Assembly: GCA_031772625.1 (NCBI GenBank)
Contig: CM062817.1
Location: 946,800,327-946,864,326 of the forward strand
Length of the DNA: 64,000 nt
Source of the DNA: Pinus tabuliformis
Taxonomy: Eukaryota; Streptophyta; Pinopsida; Pinales; Pinaceae
Direction: 5' to 3'
Below, one piece after another: positions 25,500 through 36,226 of the stretch. Position numbers and translations under genes: made by a program. Position 1 is the first letter of the stretch. The number at the start of each line of letters is the position of its first letter. The notes under the pieces were generated by a model, which did no database searches, was not told the origin of the DNA, and saw only the letters and a program-made list of their open reading frames with translations.

Positions 25500-26099
25500 A
25501 ACCTAAGTCTATTACCTTCCATTTTTCCTTTGAGTGTGTGTTTTAGCCTTGTCTTCATTTACTTGACCCTTATGTTGAAAATCTTGTTCTAGGTCCTGTA
25601 ATGGTGAGCCATGTGCCTGATGCTTTGATTGTCCCTATTGGCCATTTGTAGTAGCTTCTCCAAATGCAAATTGACCCTGTCAAGCCAAGTTTCTCTATCC
25701 TCCTCAATCTCCTTCTCAAGTCTTTGTTTTGTAGTCAAGGTGGCTAGAGTTTCTTCCTCTTACATTACTAACTTGCCTTTATCACCTTGCCTCTTTGTTT
25801 TGAGAAATTCCAGCTCCATGAGGACTTATTTGTCACTTAGCTGTTTGTTCTCTTGCTCAAGGTATGAAATGACATACTTAGTTCTTGCCAAGTTTTCCAT
25901 CAGTGCATGGATCCGTGCATATTTTCCCCTTATGGTTATATTCTCTTTTTGTTGCCTCATCTTGAGCCTCCAAGTCAACTATCTCAATGCCATGATGGAT
26001 GTGTGGTTGTTCTGGTTCATCATCTTCCATCAAATCAAATTCCCTTTCCTCTTCATCATTGAGGATTTCCTCTAGAATCTTTTCCTTTCCTTTATGCAC
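25500..26099 (-). pseudogene. Downstream coding-like part of the C LTR reading frame region
   Basis: Minus strand: an acidic stretch with ILEEILNDEEEREFDLMEDD at 25878-26099, then worn sequence suggestive of a coiled coil down to about 25500. It lies beside the long frame at 26118-27188 and is also present at 42600-43100 in the other LTR. Confidence 0.45.
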
Positions 26100-26117
26100 C
26101 TGTTGTAGCTGTTGTAC

Positions 26118-27188
26118 CTATTGTGTTGATGAAGAAGGCAAAGCCCCTTCCACATTTTGTGGAGAAACCATTTGCCCAGGAGTTGATGAAGAAGGCAAAG
26201 CCCCTTCCAAATAAACTGAAGTAAACACTTTCCCATCCACTGCAAACAATTTTCTAGGCCCTCTCTGATATGTATTGTAGGCTTTTGGCTTCTCGACAAC
26301 TCTAATCTCTTTAGCCTTCTCACTTTTCTTTACTTTGGCATTGCTAGAAGGCCTTTCTACTCCTTGGGGCACTCGTGGAGGAATCTGAGGATCATTGAAT
26401 ATGTCATTGGCAATAAATGTATCCCAGGAGATGTTGAGGAGATCGAGATGATGTAGCACAATCATATTAAGCAAGGAGTAGTGATAGATACTACTCATTT
26501 GTTGGAGGTATGGCTTTTTCTGTATAATGTAATCCATCTTCTCAATGTTCCTGAATAAGAAATACAGGATGTTCAACGTTTTCACTCTTCTGAAGTGCAT
26601 AAGAACCCTAATATGATAGGTGTACAATCTAGAAAATCTTCCCTCACATGTAAAATACTTCATAATGATCCTCATCATAGTGGCATACTTGTCTTCAAGG
26701 AACCTGAAAGGAAAGGTCCTCTTCTTTTCATTCCTATACCTGGATTTGATGTATGGCTCATAGTAGCTTTCATCCAAATCTTGTGCCTTATACCATTTTT
26801 CCCCCACATTTGGAATCCTTGTAGCATCAACACTCATGGAGAATGAAACTGTAAATGTCATGCCAACAAGAGTTACCTTGTTATCATGGATATTGGATAC
26901 AAAAATCCTATTCAGCTCAGGATGATGTTGAACTCTTTCTACCTGCTCACAAAACTCATAACACCCTAGATGCATGAAATAAGAGATAGTCATATGAGAA
27001 GCTTGTAACTCTATGATGTTTGATGGTTCCTCTCTAATAATTTTTCTTCCGTTGTGTGGTTTTCTCTGATGCCGAGGTTCATCTCCCAAGCTTTCACTGT
27101 CACTGTTTTCCTCCTCCTCATAATCTCTATCCTCTTTGTCTATGTTTGTTGAATGTTGAAGCTTTGAAACCCTAGAGAAGGTAATCAA
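26118..27188 (-). CDS. Long sense-strand reading frame inside the C LTR
   Basis: An uninterrupted minus-strand stretch of about 356 codons lies wholly within the C 3' LTR. Visible features: an acidic N-terminal segment (KEDRDYEEEENSDSESLGDE), a central folded-looking part with CYEFCEQVERVQHHPELNRI, IPNVGEKWYKAQDLDESYYE, FPFRFLEDKYATMMRIIMKY and FTCEGRFSRLYTYHIRVLMH, then a basic linker and a duplicated VEGALPSSST segment at the end. I do not recognise a catalytic site. The layout faintly recalls the plant-specific 'putative transposon protein' domain seen in retroelement-derived proteins; this is weak. The same region of the other LTR (about 43100-44160) is clearly homologous but more worn. 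Confidence 0.6.
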   Translation of the reverse strand: MITFSRVSKLQHSTNIDKEDRDYEEEENSDSESLGDEPRHQRKPHNGRKIIREEPSNIIELQASHMTISYFMHLGCYEFCEQVERVQHHPELNRIFVSNIHDNKVTLVGMTFTVSFSMSVDATRIPNVGEKWYKAQDLDESYYEPYIKSRYRNEKKRTFPFRFLEDKYATMMRIIMKYFTCEGRFSRLYTYHIRVLMHFRRVKTLNILYFLFRNIEKMDYIIQKKPYLQQMSSIYHYSLLNMIVLHHLDLLNISWDTFIANDIFNDPQIPPRVPQGVERPSSNAKVKKSEKAKEIRVVEKPKAYNTYQRGPRKLFAVDGKVFTSVYLEGALPSSSTPGQMVSPQNVEGALPSSSTQ

Positions 27189-27334
27189 GAAGTGAGTTAT
27201 GGTGAATAGGGATAGGGGAAGGGGAGAGGAGCTTATACGATGTAGGATGAGATATATATGATATGAGAATGAGAAGGAGGGTAGTTTTGGTAGGGACTCT
27301 TTAGTAAATATGGTTTTAAGGATTTTTTTTGGGG

Positions 27335-27580
27335 ATTAGGGTATAAGGTATAGGTGGAGGGATTTGCTTGAGGGAATTAGGGTATAAGGGATAGGTTGAG
27401 GGATTTATTTGAGGGAATTAGGGTATAAGGGATAGGTGGAGGGATTTTTTTGAGGGAATTAGGGTATAAGGGATAGGTGGAGGTATTTGTTTGAGGGAAT
27501 TAGGGTATAAGGGATAGGTGGAGGGATTTATTAGAGGGTATTAGGGAATAAGGGATAGGTGGAGGGATTTGTAGCAACCT
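27335..27580. repeat. 41-bp minisatellite, six units, in C 3' LTR
   Basis: ATTAGGGTATAAGG-type unit starts fall at 27335, 27376, 27417, 27458, 27499 and 27540, exactly 41 bp apart. Each unit carries ATTAGGG, GGATAGGTGGAGG and a T-rich spacer. Confidence 0.9.
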
Positions 27581-27732
27581 AGGGTTTGAAATTTTTAATA
27601 GCAAACCAACTTCAAAATCATGAACTAAATGCCGGGAGCATAGTTGAAGGAGTGCACTTACTTGTTTAGAAGTTCTAGGTGGCAAAAGACTAATTTGGAT
27701 GATTGATAGGGTGGTTTCAGTGCTTGCTGGTC

Positions 27733-27895
27733 CTATGCACAACAGTCTGGCTCTATGCACAGTGCCATGTAAAATTGCACTGGCAAACCGGCCCTATGTA
27801 CAGCGCTCCATCCGTATGCACAACACTCTCTCCTCTATGCAAAGCACCTCCTCATTCTACTCTGTGCACAATACCTCCTAAACTATGCGTAGCAA
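27733..27895. repeat. Cluster of CTATGCRCARYGC-like motifs in C 3' LTR
   Basis: About seven copies, such as CTATGCACAGTGCC, CTATGTACAGCGC and CTATGCAAAGCACC, lie within 160 bp. Two more are near 24995-25025, and one reverse copy is at about 25369. The other LTR shows the same pattern at 44714-44850, 41985-42015 and about 42350. Confidence 0.6.
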
Positions 27896-28412
27896 CTCCT
27901 CTTTGTTCAACCACCAATTGGCTTCAATTCCCTTCTCTCCTTCAAATCTTTTCTTTCTCTTTGTCAAATGAATATGATGGATTTGGAAAAGGAATTTGAA
28001 ATCTTATATAGAGGGTGATTTTGACTTTTCTTTAGGAAAAACCCACTTTCTCATGTTTTTTGGAACTTTTTCTTTGTCTTCAAATCTCTGTTTAATGCTT
28101 TTCCTTTTGTGTCTCTTTTCAGGTGGATGATGCTTTAATTGAACTTATTTCCTCAATGGTTTCATTTTCTTGGAGCAAGGAGAAATGCTTGGGGTAGTTG
28201 GGAACACTTATTAGATAAATGAATTGAATTACATCAAAAAATATAAATCAACTAAAAATATTCAGCTTTCATTTCAAAAACATGTTTTTGAGATGAAAAT
28301 TACATTAGCAAAACAAGATTGTTGTACAATAAACATGACTTACTTGCAATGACTCTTTGTTTATTAGTCATCATCATACCTTTTCTACTCTTTATTTACA
28401 CTTGAAGCTATG

Positions 28413-28937
28413 TATAGGCTCTAGTGCCTCCTTCCTTCTCCTATTGTGTCATATTTGTAAATCCTTCAATCATATCCCAAGTTGTTCTTAAGGGGGGATG
28501 TTAGGATATTCTGACACATAGGAATTAGTTAAGTATAACTTGGTTTAGTATAGAGTTAGGTAAAGTGTGTTTCTTTACTATGTACTTTTTGTAACTTACA
28601 ATCCGACGGTCACGATATGTAGTGATCCAACGGTTCATTCTCTCGTCGGTATTACCGACACTTGATCCGTGGCTTAACAACTGATTGGTCCATGATATCT
28701 ATTTAAAGAGCATGGAGGGTCATTTGTAGGGTAACCGTCCATGAGAGAAGCTTATGTGAATTTTCATTCTTTTATTAATAAATTGGCTGAAGTGGCCGCG
28801 TTGGCTTAGGCCATGGACTGTTTCCCTCTTTGAGGGTTTTAACCACATCAAAAATACTGGTGTATTGATATGTGATCTGTTTGTGAGTGGTGTCCTTTGA
28901 TGTTCTGTCTGAGGAACTTACCCTGTAAATTCCTACA
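28413..28937 (+). repeat. B 5' LTR
   Basis: TATAGGCTCTAG to TTCCTACA. It contains a TATA-like CTATTTAAAG near 28700 and a polypurine-like AAGGGGGGAT at 28490-28499, directly followed by TGTTAGGATATTC. Confidence 0.9.
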
Positions 28938-28950
28938 TGGTATCAGAGCT
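28938..28950 (+). promoter_or_regulatory. B primer-binding site (initiator Met tRNA type)
   Basis: TGGTATCAGAGCT starts immediately after the LTR terminus CCTACA. Confidence 0.9.
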
Positions 28951-29879
28951 ATTTGAGGGCCATGTCCATTGGTGATCCAAATCTTAAGCCGGTAGAACTG
29001 CATCTGACTATCTTTTCCTAGATCTACTATTTATGACTACTTTCGGGCCAAGAGGTCTGCTCTATTGTGTTAGGAGCATCTGTTCGATTGAGGAACCCCT
29101 TTCATTTCACACAAAAAGGTTTTTGGTAGCCCTAGCTATGCCATTTTGAGATCTGGAGGTATATAGTGTTTATTTGCACTTTACAGTTATTTTCTCTCTC
29201 TTTATTTCGGTTTCGGTTTATTTAGCTTTTTGTTTTTCTATTACAGGATCTATACCTTTCATTTCTGCATATGCTCTTTGCCCCATGACTCTGTGAAATC
29301 TGGGCAAATCAGAAACAGAAATGAAGCATTTTTCTCATCCGTATGCTCTTTTTCGTTGTGCCTTAGTGTGATCTCGGAAAATCAGAAACATTGAGGAAAA
29401 TATTTAGTTTCCAGCTAAAGCTAACTCCGAGCCGTAAGTTTTGTTTTTTTGTATGTCCATGTTGGGTTTTTTTTTTTTGGTTTTGTAGGGAAAAGAGCTT
29501 TCTCAAAGTAAGCGTGCAACCCAAAGCTTCAGTGACTAAAAAAAAATACCCTTTCCTCTTTTCCAAAAATTACTAAACTTTTAGTTTAGCTCACTTGGTC
29601 CAAAGCTACTTTATGAGAGTAGAGCTCTTGAGTTCAAGTCTTCTTTTTGTTGAGATAATTGGATTAAGTTTGAAAAGGGCATGGATTTTTTTAACATTAT
29701 CATTCATTTCTGCACATTCTCGCACTTCGTCGGCATCTTCATCAAATTTTCTTCGAAAAGCCATAACTTCTTCATCTGGAAGCCGTTTTCAGAGCTGTTT
29801 TTTTTTAAACAACCTAATTTTTGAGATCTTTCCATTGGAACACTTGGTTTCAACATCTATAGCTTAAGTTTATGTTAAA
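28951..29879 (+). other. B untranslated leader
   Basis: About 0.93 kb between primer site and gag. No coding sequence is supported. T-rich runs occur near 29468-29480 and 29800. Confidence 0.6.
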
Positions 29880-31472
29880 ATGGAAATTCCATACCAAGTT
29901 ATTCTTGACAGCACCAACTACTTCAAATGGTGGTCCTACATTGTGGATTTACATAGAAGTAAAGGTCTCTACAGAATAGCCTCAGGTGAAGAAACCAAAC
30001 TGAAAGATGAAGATAAGGTAGCTAAATGGGAAAATAGGAAAGATCAAGCACGAGGGTTGATAGGGATGCCTATTTCTCGAGATCTTAGATTCCATATTGC
30101 AGAACTTGATACTCTTGAGGAAGAAATGAAACAAATCACTAAAGTTTTTGGAATTAAAAATGAACTTAAAGCCCATCAACTCGAAAATGAGTTGCTTACA
30201 TTGGACCCCAATAATTTTTCTTGCATTGAAGATTTTTTGTCCAAGTTCAAGACCCTTAGACTTCTCTTGGAAGGTGTTAAGGCTAAGAAAGAAGATATTA
30301 ACCTTATCTATTCCATTCATACTAAGTTGGGACCAACCTATTTTGTGTTTGCTTCCACCTTCCATTCTAAAAGAGAAGCCTTAATTTCTCAAGGACAAGC
30401 CTACAAGTCCCCTTCCTTTCATTCCTTTTGTGATTCTTTAATAAGAGAACAAGAAACACTCTTACACCTTGGTCTTCTTCATCTTGGAAACTCTTCTAAG
30501 AAAGTGTTAGCCACCCAACAACAACCAAATTCAAAGAATCCTACGAAGTTGTATCCTAAAAGGAATGGTCCTAAACCAAACAAGGGTCCTAAGCAATTTC
30601 AGCCTCAAAATGAAAAATCATTTCAACAAAATGATAAGACAAATAAAAACAAAGGGAAGAAGACTGATAGACATTGCAATTTTTGTAATCGAGATGGCCA
30701 CTTTGAATCCAAATGCTTTAAGAAGATGGAAGCCTTGGAAGCAGCAATGAAGAAGCATAACATCCATTTGGAGCACTCTTCAACTTCAACTTCATCTTTA
30801 GGAATAGCACTTTCTACATGTGGTTGTCAAGCATCTCGGTCTAGCTATGCACTAAATGTATCTTCTTCTTCTCATTCCCATGAGTGGCTTATTGATTCTG
30901 GAGCTTCTTATCACATGGCCAAAAACAAAGCCATGTTTTCTTCTTTAAATGATTGTAACACCAAAAATGTATATGTTGGTGATGATAGATCTCTTACTGT
31001 TGTAGGGACTGGAACTGTTCATATAGACAATGGTCAATTTAATGATGTATTATGTGTTCCAACCTTATCCTGTAACCTTCTATCTATATATCAGATAACT
31101 CATTCAGGTGAAGGTAAAATCGTTGAATTTTCACCTCACGATGTTGTAATTAAGGACCTAAGAGATCCTAGACAGATTTTAACTACTGGCATTACTGATG
31201 ATTCTACAAGGTTATATAAGTTTCACAACTTTGGGTCATCAAATCTTCCCTCGATATTTGTTGCTCATAACGATGAAGTGAGCAAACTTTGGCATGAGCG
31301 ATTTGGTCACTTAGACTATCGCTCCCTTCAGAATCTATGTAAACAAAATATGGTGACAGGTCTTCCAATGGTATCTTGTAGAGATGGTGTTTGTTCCGAA
31401 TGTGTACTCGGAAAACATCATTGGGATAGCTTTGAAAAACATGCCTCTTGGCACGCCTCAGCCCCTTTATAG
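29880..31472 (+). CDS. B gag, protease and start of integrase (open stretch of 530 codons)
   Basis: The N-terminal part is copia gag: QVILDSTNYFKWWSYIVDLH at residues 5-24, then NELLTLDPNNFSCIEDFLSK. A zinc knuckle CNFCNRDGHFESKC lies near residue 263. Protease has WLIDSGASYHMAKNKAMFSS near residue 337. The GAG-pre-integrase zinc region appears near the end: LWHERFGHLDYRSLQNLC and CSECVLGKHH. Copia elements make one polyprotein cut by this protease. Coding-like sequence for the integrase core start ([20 protein letters not shown]) continues to about 31600. Confidence 0.85.
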   Translation: MEIPYQVILDSTNYFKWWSYIVDLHRSKGLYRIASGEETKLKDEDKVAKWENRKDQARGLIGMPISRDLRFHIAELDTLEEEMKQITKVFGIKNELKAHQLENELLTLDPNNFSCIEDFLSKFKTLRLLLEGVKAKKEDINLIYSIHTKLGPTYFVFASTFHSKREALISQGQAYKSPSFHSFCDSLIREQETLLHLGLLHLGNSSKKVLATQQQPNSKNPTKLYPKRNGPKPNKGPKQFQPQNEKSFQQNDKTNKNKGKKTDRHCNFCNRDGHFESKCFKKMEALEAAMKKHNIHLEHSSTSTSSLGIALSTCGCQASRSSYALNVSSSSHSHEWLIDSGASYHMAKNKAMFSSLNDCNTKNVYVGDDRSLTVVGTGTVHIDNGQFNDVLCVPTLSCNLLSIYQITHSGEGKIVEFSPHDVVIKDLRDPRQILTTGITDDSTRLYKFHNFGSSNLPSIFVAHNDEVSKLWHERFGHLDYRSLQNLCKQNMVTGLPMVSCRDGVCSECVLGKHHWDSFEKHASWHASAPL

Positions 31473-31909
31473 CTTGTGCATAGTGATTTATGTGGTCCAC
31501 TTCCAATTGTTTCATTCTCTAGCTACAAGCATTTCTTAACTTTCATTGATGATTTCTCCAGACGCACTTGGGTATACTTCTTAAAACTCAAGAGTGAAGT
31601 CTAGAAATGTTATCATTAGAAGAGATGTAAATTTTGCCGAAAATATATCGGCCTATGAGCCTAGTTCGGCGTATGTGCCACCTCTCCCTATCTCTTCTAC
31701 TTTTGAAAATATTTCTTCTTCAGATGATGAAAGAGAGGATGAAAATCCTCCCCCACCTTCTTAGGATGCCCCTTCAGCTCCTGAGCTTCCAAAATGGGTC
31801 TGTGCTACTCGGGATGCAGCAGGTGATCTTGCCAGTGATCATACAGATTAGTGACGTACACATTCTCAGTTTGATAGAGCCTCTTCTTTACTGGCTCAAG
31901 CTTAAGTGA

Positions 31910-33240
31910 ATAATGATCCTGACACCTTTGGAGAAGCTTCAGGCCATCCAGATTGGGAAGCAGTTATGAATGAATAATATCATTCATTATTGGCAAATGA
32001 TACATGGGATCTTGTTCCTCTACCAAAGGGACGAAAACTTGTTAGATGGAAATGGGTTTACAAAACCATGTATGGACCAGATGGGTAAGTTGACAAACAT
32101 AAAGCTCGTCTTGTTGCTAAGGATTTTTCACAAGTTTAAGGCATTGACTACACTGAAACCTTCTCCCCTATTACCAAAATGAACTCTATCCGCGTTGCTC
32201 TTTCCCTTGCTGCCTCTTTCAAATGGGAAGTCCATTAGATGGATGTTAATGCCTTCTTACATGGGGACTTGCATGAAGAAATTTATATGGAAAAACCTAT
32301 TGGCTTTATACAAATAGACTCTAGCCTTGTATGTCGGCTTAAGAAATCCCTTTATGGTCTCAAGCAAGCTCCTCGATCTTGGTATGCCAAAATGGATAAC
32401 TTTCTTTTAGAAAATGGCTTTTCTAGGTGTCATTCTGACAATATTGTCTACACCAAGAAAGTGGGCAAGTCTCTTATCATTCTTGTTCTTTATGTTGATG
32501 ATATTATCCTTACTGGTAGTGATCCCAACCTTATAAACCATGTGAAGTCTAGCCTTAAAAGGAAGTTTGAAATGACAAACTTAGGACACTTACATTATTT
32601 TCTTGGTCTTCAAGTCTTGCAATCCAAGGAAGGTATTTCCCTTTCCCAGTCCAAGTATGCCTGTGATATTCTATGCCATTCTCACATGGAAAACTGTAAG
32701 ACAACCACTTCTCCCTTTCAGTCTGGAGTCAAACTTTCAGTCACTTGTACTTCTCCTGAAGTTGATGTTACCTTATACCATCAACTTGTAGGAAAGCTTT
32801 TGCATCTAACCCATACTTGTCCTGACCTTTCCTTTGTTGTTGGCCTTGTTGCTCGGTTTATGCAAAACCCACATGAAATTCATTGGAAAGTAGCTAAAAT
32901 AATACTTCGTTATGTTTGAGGTACAGTTCAGTTTGGGATTCATTACAGTGCCGAAGTAGCTCCTCTATTGGTTGGTTTCACTGATTCTGATTGGGCTGGT
33001 GACCCTAATGATCAGAAGTCTACTGCATGTTATGTGTTCACTCTTGGTTTAGGACCTATTACATGGGCTTGCAAGAAACAAGGTTCCATTTCTCTTCCTT
33101 CTGCAGAAGCAGAGTATCGTGGTGCCATAGAAGCTAGTAAGGAAGCCTTGTGGCTTCGTCAGATCTTGTCAGAGTTTGGCTTTCAACAGCAGCATCCGAC
33201 TACACTTTGGTGTGATAATAAAAGTGTCATTCAACTATGA
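31910..33240 (+). pseudogene. B reverse transcriptase and RNase H
   Basis: RT: MDVNAFLHGDLHEEIYMEKP near 32240, LKKSLYGLKQAPRSWYAKMD, the catalytic YVDD in LVLYVDDIILTGSD (about 32490-32530) and YFLGLQVLQSKEGISLSQSK. RNase H at 32968-33240: GFTDSDWAGDPNDQKSTACY, SLPSAEAEYRGAIEASKEAL and WCDNKSVIQL. A C-terminal piece with HIELHMHFIRKLI and QVADIFTKAL follows to about 33400. Typical copia. Broken. Confidence 0.9.
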
Positions 33241-33438
33241 AAAGATCCAGTCCAACATCAACGCAGAAAACACATTGAACTGCACATGCACTTCATCAGA
33301 AAGCTCATTCATGACCATGTTCTTGAAGTGCAATATTGTTCAATAGATGATCAAGTAGCAGACATCTTTACAAAGGCTCTCATAGAGGTGAAGTTTACTA
33401 AACTTTGATTTATGGTTGGAGTTCAGGAAGTTGTCACT

Positions 33439-33446
33439 AAGGGGGG
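33439..33446 (+). promoter_or_regulatory. B polypurine tract (outer)
   Basis: AAGGGGGG just before the 3' LTR copy. A near-identical tract recurs inside the LTR at 33523-33532. Confidence 0.8.
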
Positions 33447-33970
33447 ATAGGCTCTAGTGCCTCCTTCCTTCTCCTATTGTGTCATATTTGTAAATCCTTC
33501 AATCCTATCCCGATTTGTTCTTAAGGGGGGATGCTAGGATATTCCAACACATAGGAATTAGTTAAGTATAACTTGTTCTAGTATAGAGTTAGGTAAAGTG
33601 TGTTTCTTTACTATGTACTTTTTGTAACTTACAATCTGACAGTCACGATATGTAGTGATCCGACGGTTCTTTCTCTCATCGGTATTACTAACACTTGATC
33701 TGTGGCTTAACACCTTATTGGTCCATGATCTCTATTTAAAGAGCATGGAGGGTCATTTGTAGGGTAACCGTCCATGAGAGAAGCTTATGTAAATCTTCAT
33801 TCTTTTATTAATAAAATGCCTGAAGTGGCCGCATTGGCTCAGGCCGTGGACTATTTCCCTCTTTGAGGGTTTTAACCATGTCAAAAATACTGATGTATTG
33901 ATCTGTGATCTGTTTTTGAGTGGTGTCCTTTGGTGTTCTGTCTGAGGAACTTACCCTGTAAATTCCTACA
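33446..33970 (+). repeat. B 3' LTR
   Basis: 525 bp, the same length as the 5' LTR, ending TTCCTACA; followed by CTGTG of the target duplication. Confidence 0.9.
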
Positions 33971-34479
33971 CTGTGCTTTTGACCTTGGAAATGAACCATA
34001 TGACCTACTAGAAAGACAACTTCCTTGAATATAAAAATAACATAACTGAAACGACAATTGAATTCAACATGGAGATGGGTTAGCAAATGTACCTCATGGG
34101 GGAAGATTTTATTTTCTGAGAAGAAGACAACCATCAGTGGACCATTTTGACATGACCTAGTGGAATGAACCAAAAATTCAGTATGAGACACCTGAAATGA
34201 AAAAGAAAAGAGAAGATTTGGTCCTTGATGGAAGTATGCATATATTGACACTAAAATTGGCATTATTGGGGATGGAAGATCCTTGCAGGTGTCAAGAACA
34301 CCATATACCAAGTTCCTAGCTGATTGGGCCAATACGGTCAAACAAATGAAAGACTGAAAACATTTTTGAAAATTTTGAAAAATCACTCGATAAAAACTAA
34401 AGATTGACTCACAACCGACTCTAAACTGACTCAAAAACCAACTAAACTCATCACAAAGCATTTAATCTTGATAGCCTTC

Positions 34480-35850
34480 ACTTCGGGGCCCAAGCTCAAA
34501 TGAGATTTTACTTCAAAACTTGCAACGAAAACAAACTGGTATATACGATGACAATGAAACAAATTCAGCAAGATACATCAGAAAGAATAGTGTTTTAGGA
34601 GCCTACCATTCACTTGTCTTCCTTAGCATTCTTGACCATACATTTCCTTTAATAAAAATGCATTTTGTCCTCGATAGGTTGAGATTTTATAAGGTCCTTT
34701 CCATAGATTGTCAAACCTACCATGTTTTCCTTTTTCTTCATTTCTTGCATCCCATCGCAGCGCTACGTCTTCTAGATGAAACTTTTCTACCTTGGTTTTG
34801 CAGTCATAAATTTTCTTTATCTTCTCTTGCAGCTGGAAATTGCTTTGAGAAACCTCTTATCTTGTTTGTTGAAGGTGAATCATTTGATTGATTTGGTGTT
34901 GAATATCATCTTCTTCACTGCCTACTTCTTGCAATAATTTCATGATCAAGACTGCAAGGGATGTGGGAAACATTGTATCAGTACCATAAACTAACTCAAA
35001 AGGCGACATACCTATTGATTTATTATTGCTCACTCTGTCGGCCCACAAAGCATTGACAAACTTTTGATGCCAATTCTTTTTGTTTCCCTCCAACATCTTC
35101 TTAAAAATGTTTACCAAGGATTTATTTGAACACTCAACGAGTCCATTGCCCTATGGTTAGTATGTTGTGGAATGACCAATGTGATGTTGTATTTGTTGCA
35201 AAAATAAACCATTCTCTTCGACTTAAATGCTGCTCCATTACATTTAATAATCTTGTGAGGGAAACCAAAATGAGACATGATATTGGACTCTAAAAATTGA
35301 ATAATTACCATGTCTGTAGCTTGCATTGTTGGAATGGCTTTGATCCATTTGGTGAAGTAATTGGTAGCTACCAAAATCCATATGTGCTGTACTGATGATG
35401 TAGGATGAATTTCTCCTATGAAATCAAGCCCCCACTACTAGAAAGGTTCATTAACTACAACTAGATTAAAAGGAAGAGGAAGAAACTTCCTTTTTCCCTG
35501 AAAAACTTGACATTCGTGGCAGCTCATGACTGTCTTATATAAATCTTAAAACAAAGATGGCCAATAATATCCTTCTCTCAGGATTTTACTAGCTGTTGTT
35601 TTCCAAAACAAGTATCCCCCACAATCTCCTCTATGAAAGTCATTCATTACCTACTAAGCTTCATTTTCAACCAAACAATTAAGAAGAACCCCTCCCAGAT
35701 CTTTACAATAGAGAGCACTATGTAAAATGTAGAATTTTGCAGACTTTATTTTTAGTGATCTACCTTTACTTCTCGACATTCCAGGAGGAGGAGAAAGATA
35801 CTGAAGAACATATACTATATCGAAGTACCAAGGTGAATTGAGAAACATCT
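34480..35850 (-). pseudogene. C integrase
   Basis: Core at 34857-35374: ATNYFTKWIKAIPTMQATDM, HFGFPHKIIKCNGAAF, then NALWADRVSNNKSIGMSPFE and LVYGTDTMFPTSLA. The zinc-binding region lies at about 35400-35650 and the N-part reaches about 35850. Worn C-terminal sequence runs to about 34480. The ALWADR...SPFELVYG wording is typical of Tat-type gypsy integrases. Broken. Confidence 0.8.
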
Positions 35851-35950
35851 CTGATACCTAAATGAGGGTGCCACCATCTTCATCATCTGACATTGTTGCA
35901 ATGGCATTTATGTTCAGAGCATGAAGATTCGACTTAGCCATGAATTTTGC

Positions 35951-36226
35951 CTATCCTTGAAATTTGATTAGTTTGGTAGGCTTAATCTCAAGATCATACT
36001 CTAACATCATTGCTATCCACTTACCTCTCCTTCCCTCCAGATCAGATTGCATGAGGACATATTTGACAGCAGTATTGGAAACATATGCTATGGTATGTGA
36101 ATGTAGAATGTAAACTTGAAAATCCTTTAATGCCTCTATAAGAGCCAAATATTGTTTATCAATGATGTTATAGCACAAAGCACCATCTATGATAGTCTGA
36201 CTAAAAAATGCAATGGGATGCTCCAC
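35951..36226 (-). pseudogene. C gypsy-type RNase H
   Basis: EHPIAFFSQTIIDGALCYNI, QYLALIEALKDFQVYILHSH and GRRGKWIAMMLEYDLEIKPT mark the RNase H domain next to RT and the connection to integrase. Confidence 0.75.

Larger units (their letters stand above)
28413..33970 (+). mobile_element. Element B: Ty1/copia element
   Basis: Two 525-bp LTRs at 28413-28937 and 33446-33970 end in CCTACA. Target duplication: CTATG (28408-28412) and CTGTG (33971-33975); the uninterrupted site is in the other C LTR near 45355-45365. Parts in order: LTR, Met-type primer site, gag, protease, integrase N-part, RT, RNase H, polypurine tract, LTR, the copia order. LTRs differ by about 7% by eye, so B is the youngest measurable insertion (perhaps a few to some 15 million years, depending on rate). 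Broken, with several breaks. Confidence 0.9.
16933..34256 (-). repeat. C 3' LTR, split by A and B
   Basis: Three pieces belong to it: 16933-17039, 24127-28412 and 33976-34256. Each aligns in order with 41008-45677. The LTR contains a long sense-strand reading frame, a 41-bp minisatellite and a repeated CTATGCRCA motif, listed separately. Confidence 0.85.

Noticed and set aside
24998-25546. Plus-strand open stretch of 182 codons
   Set aside because: It is antisense within the C LTR, and the other LTR copy does not keep it open.
27335-27580. Interstitial telomere repeat
   Set aside because: ATTAGGG occurs only once per 41-bp unit; plant telomeres are short runs of TTTAGGG. It is a minisatellite inside an LTR.
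33808-34461. Minus-strand open stretch of 217 codons across the B/C border
   Set aside because: It crosses from the B LTR into the C LTR and the C interior, so it is a chance frame created by the insertion joint.
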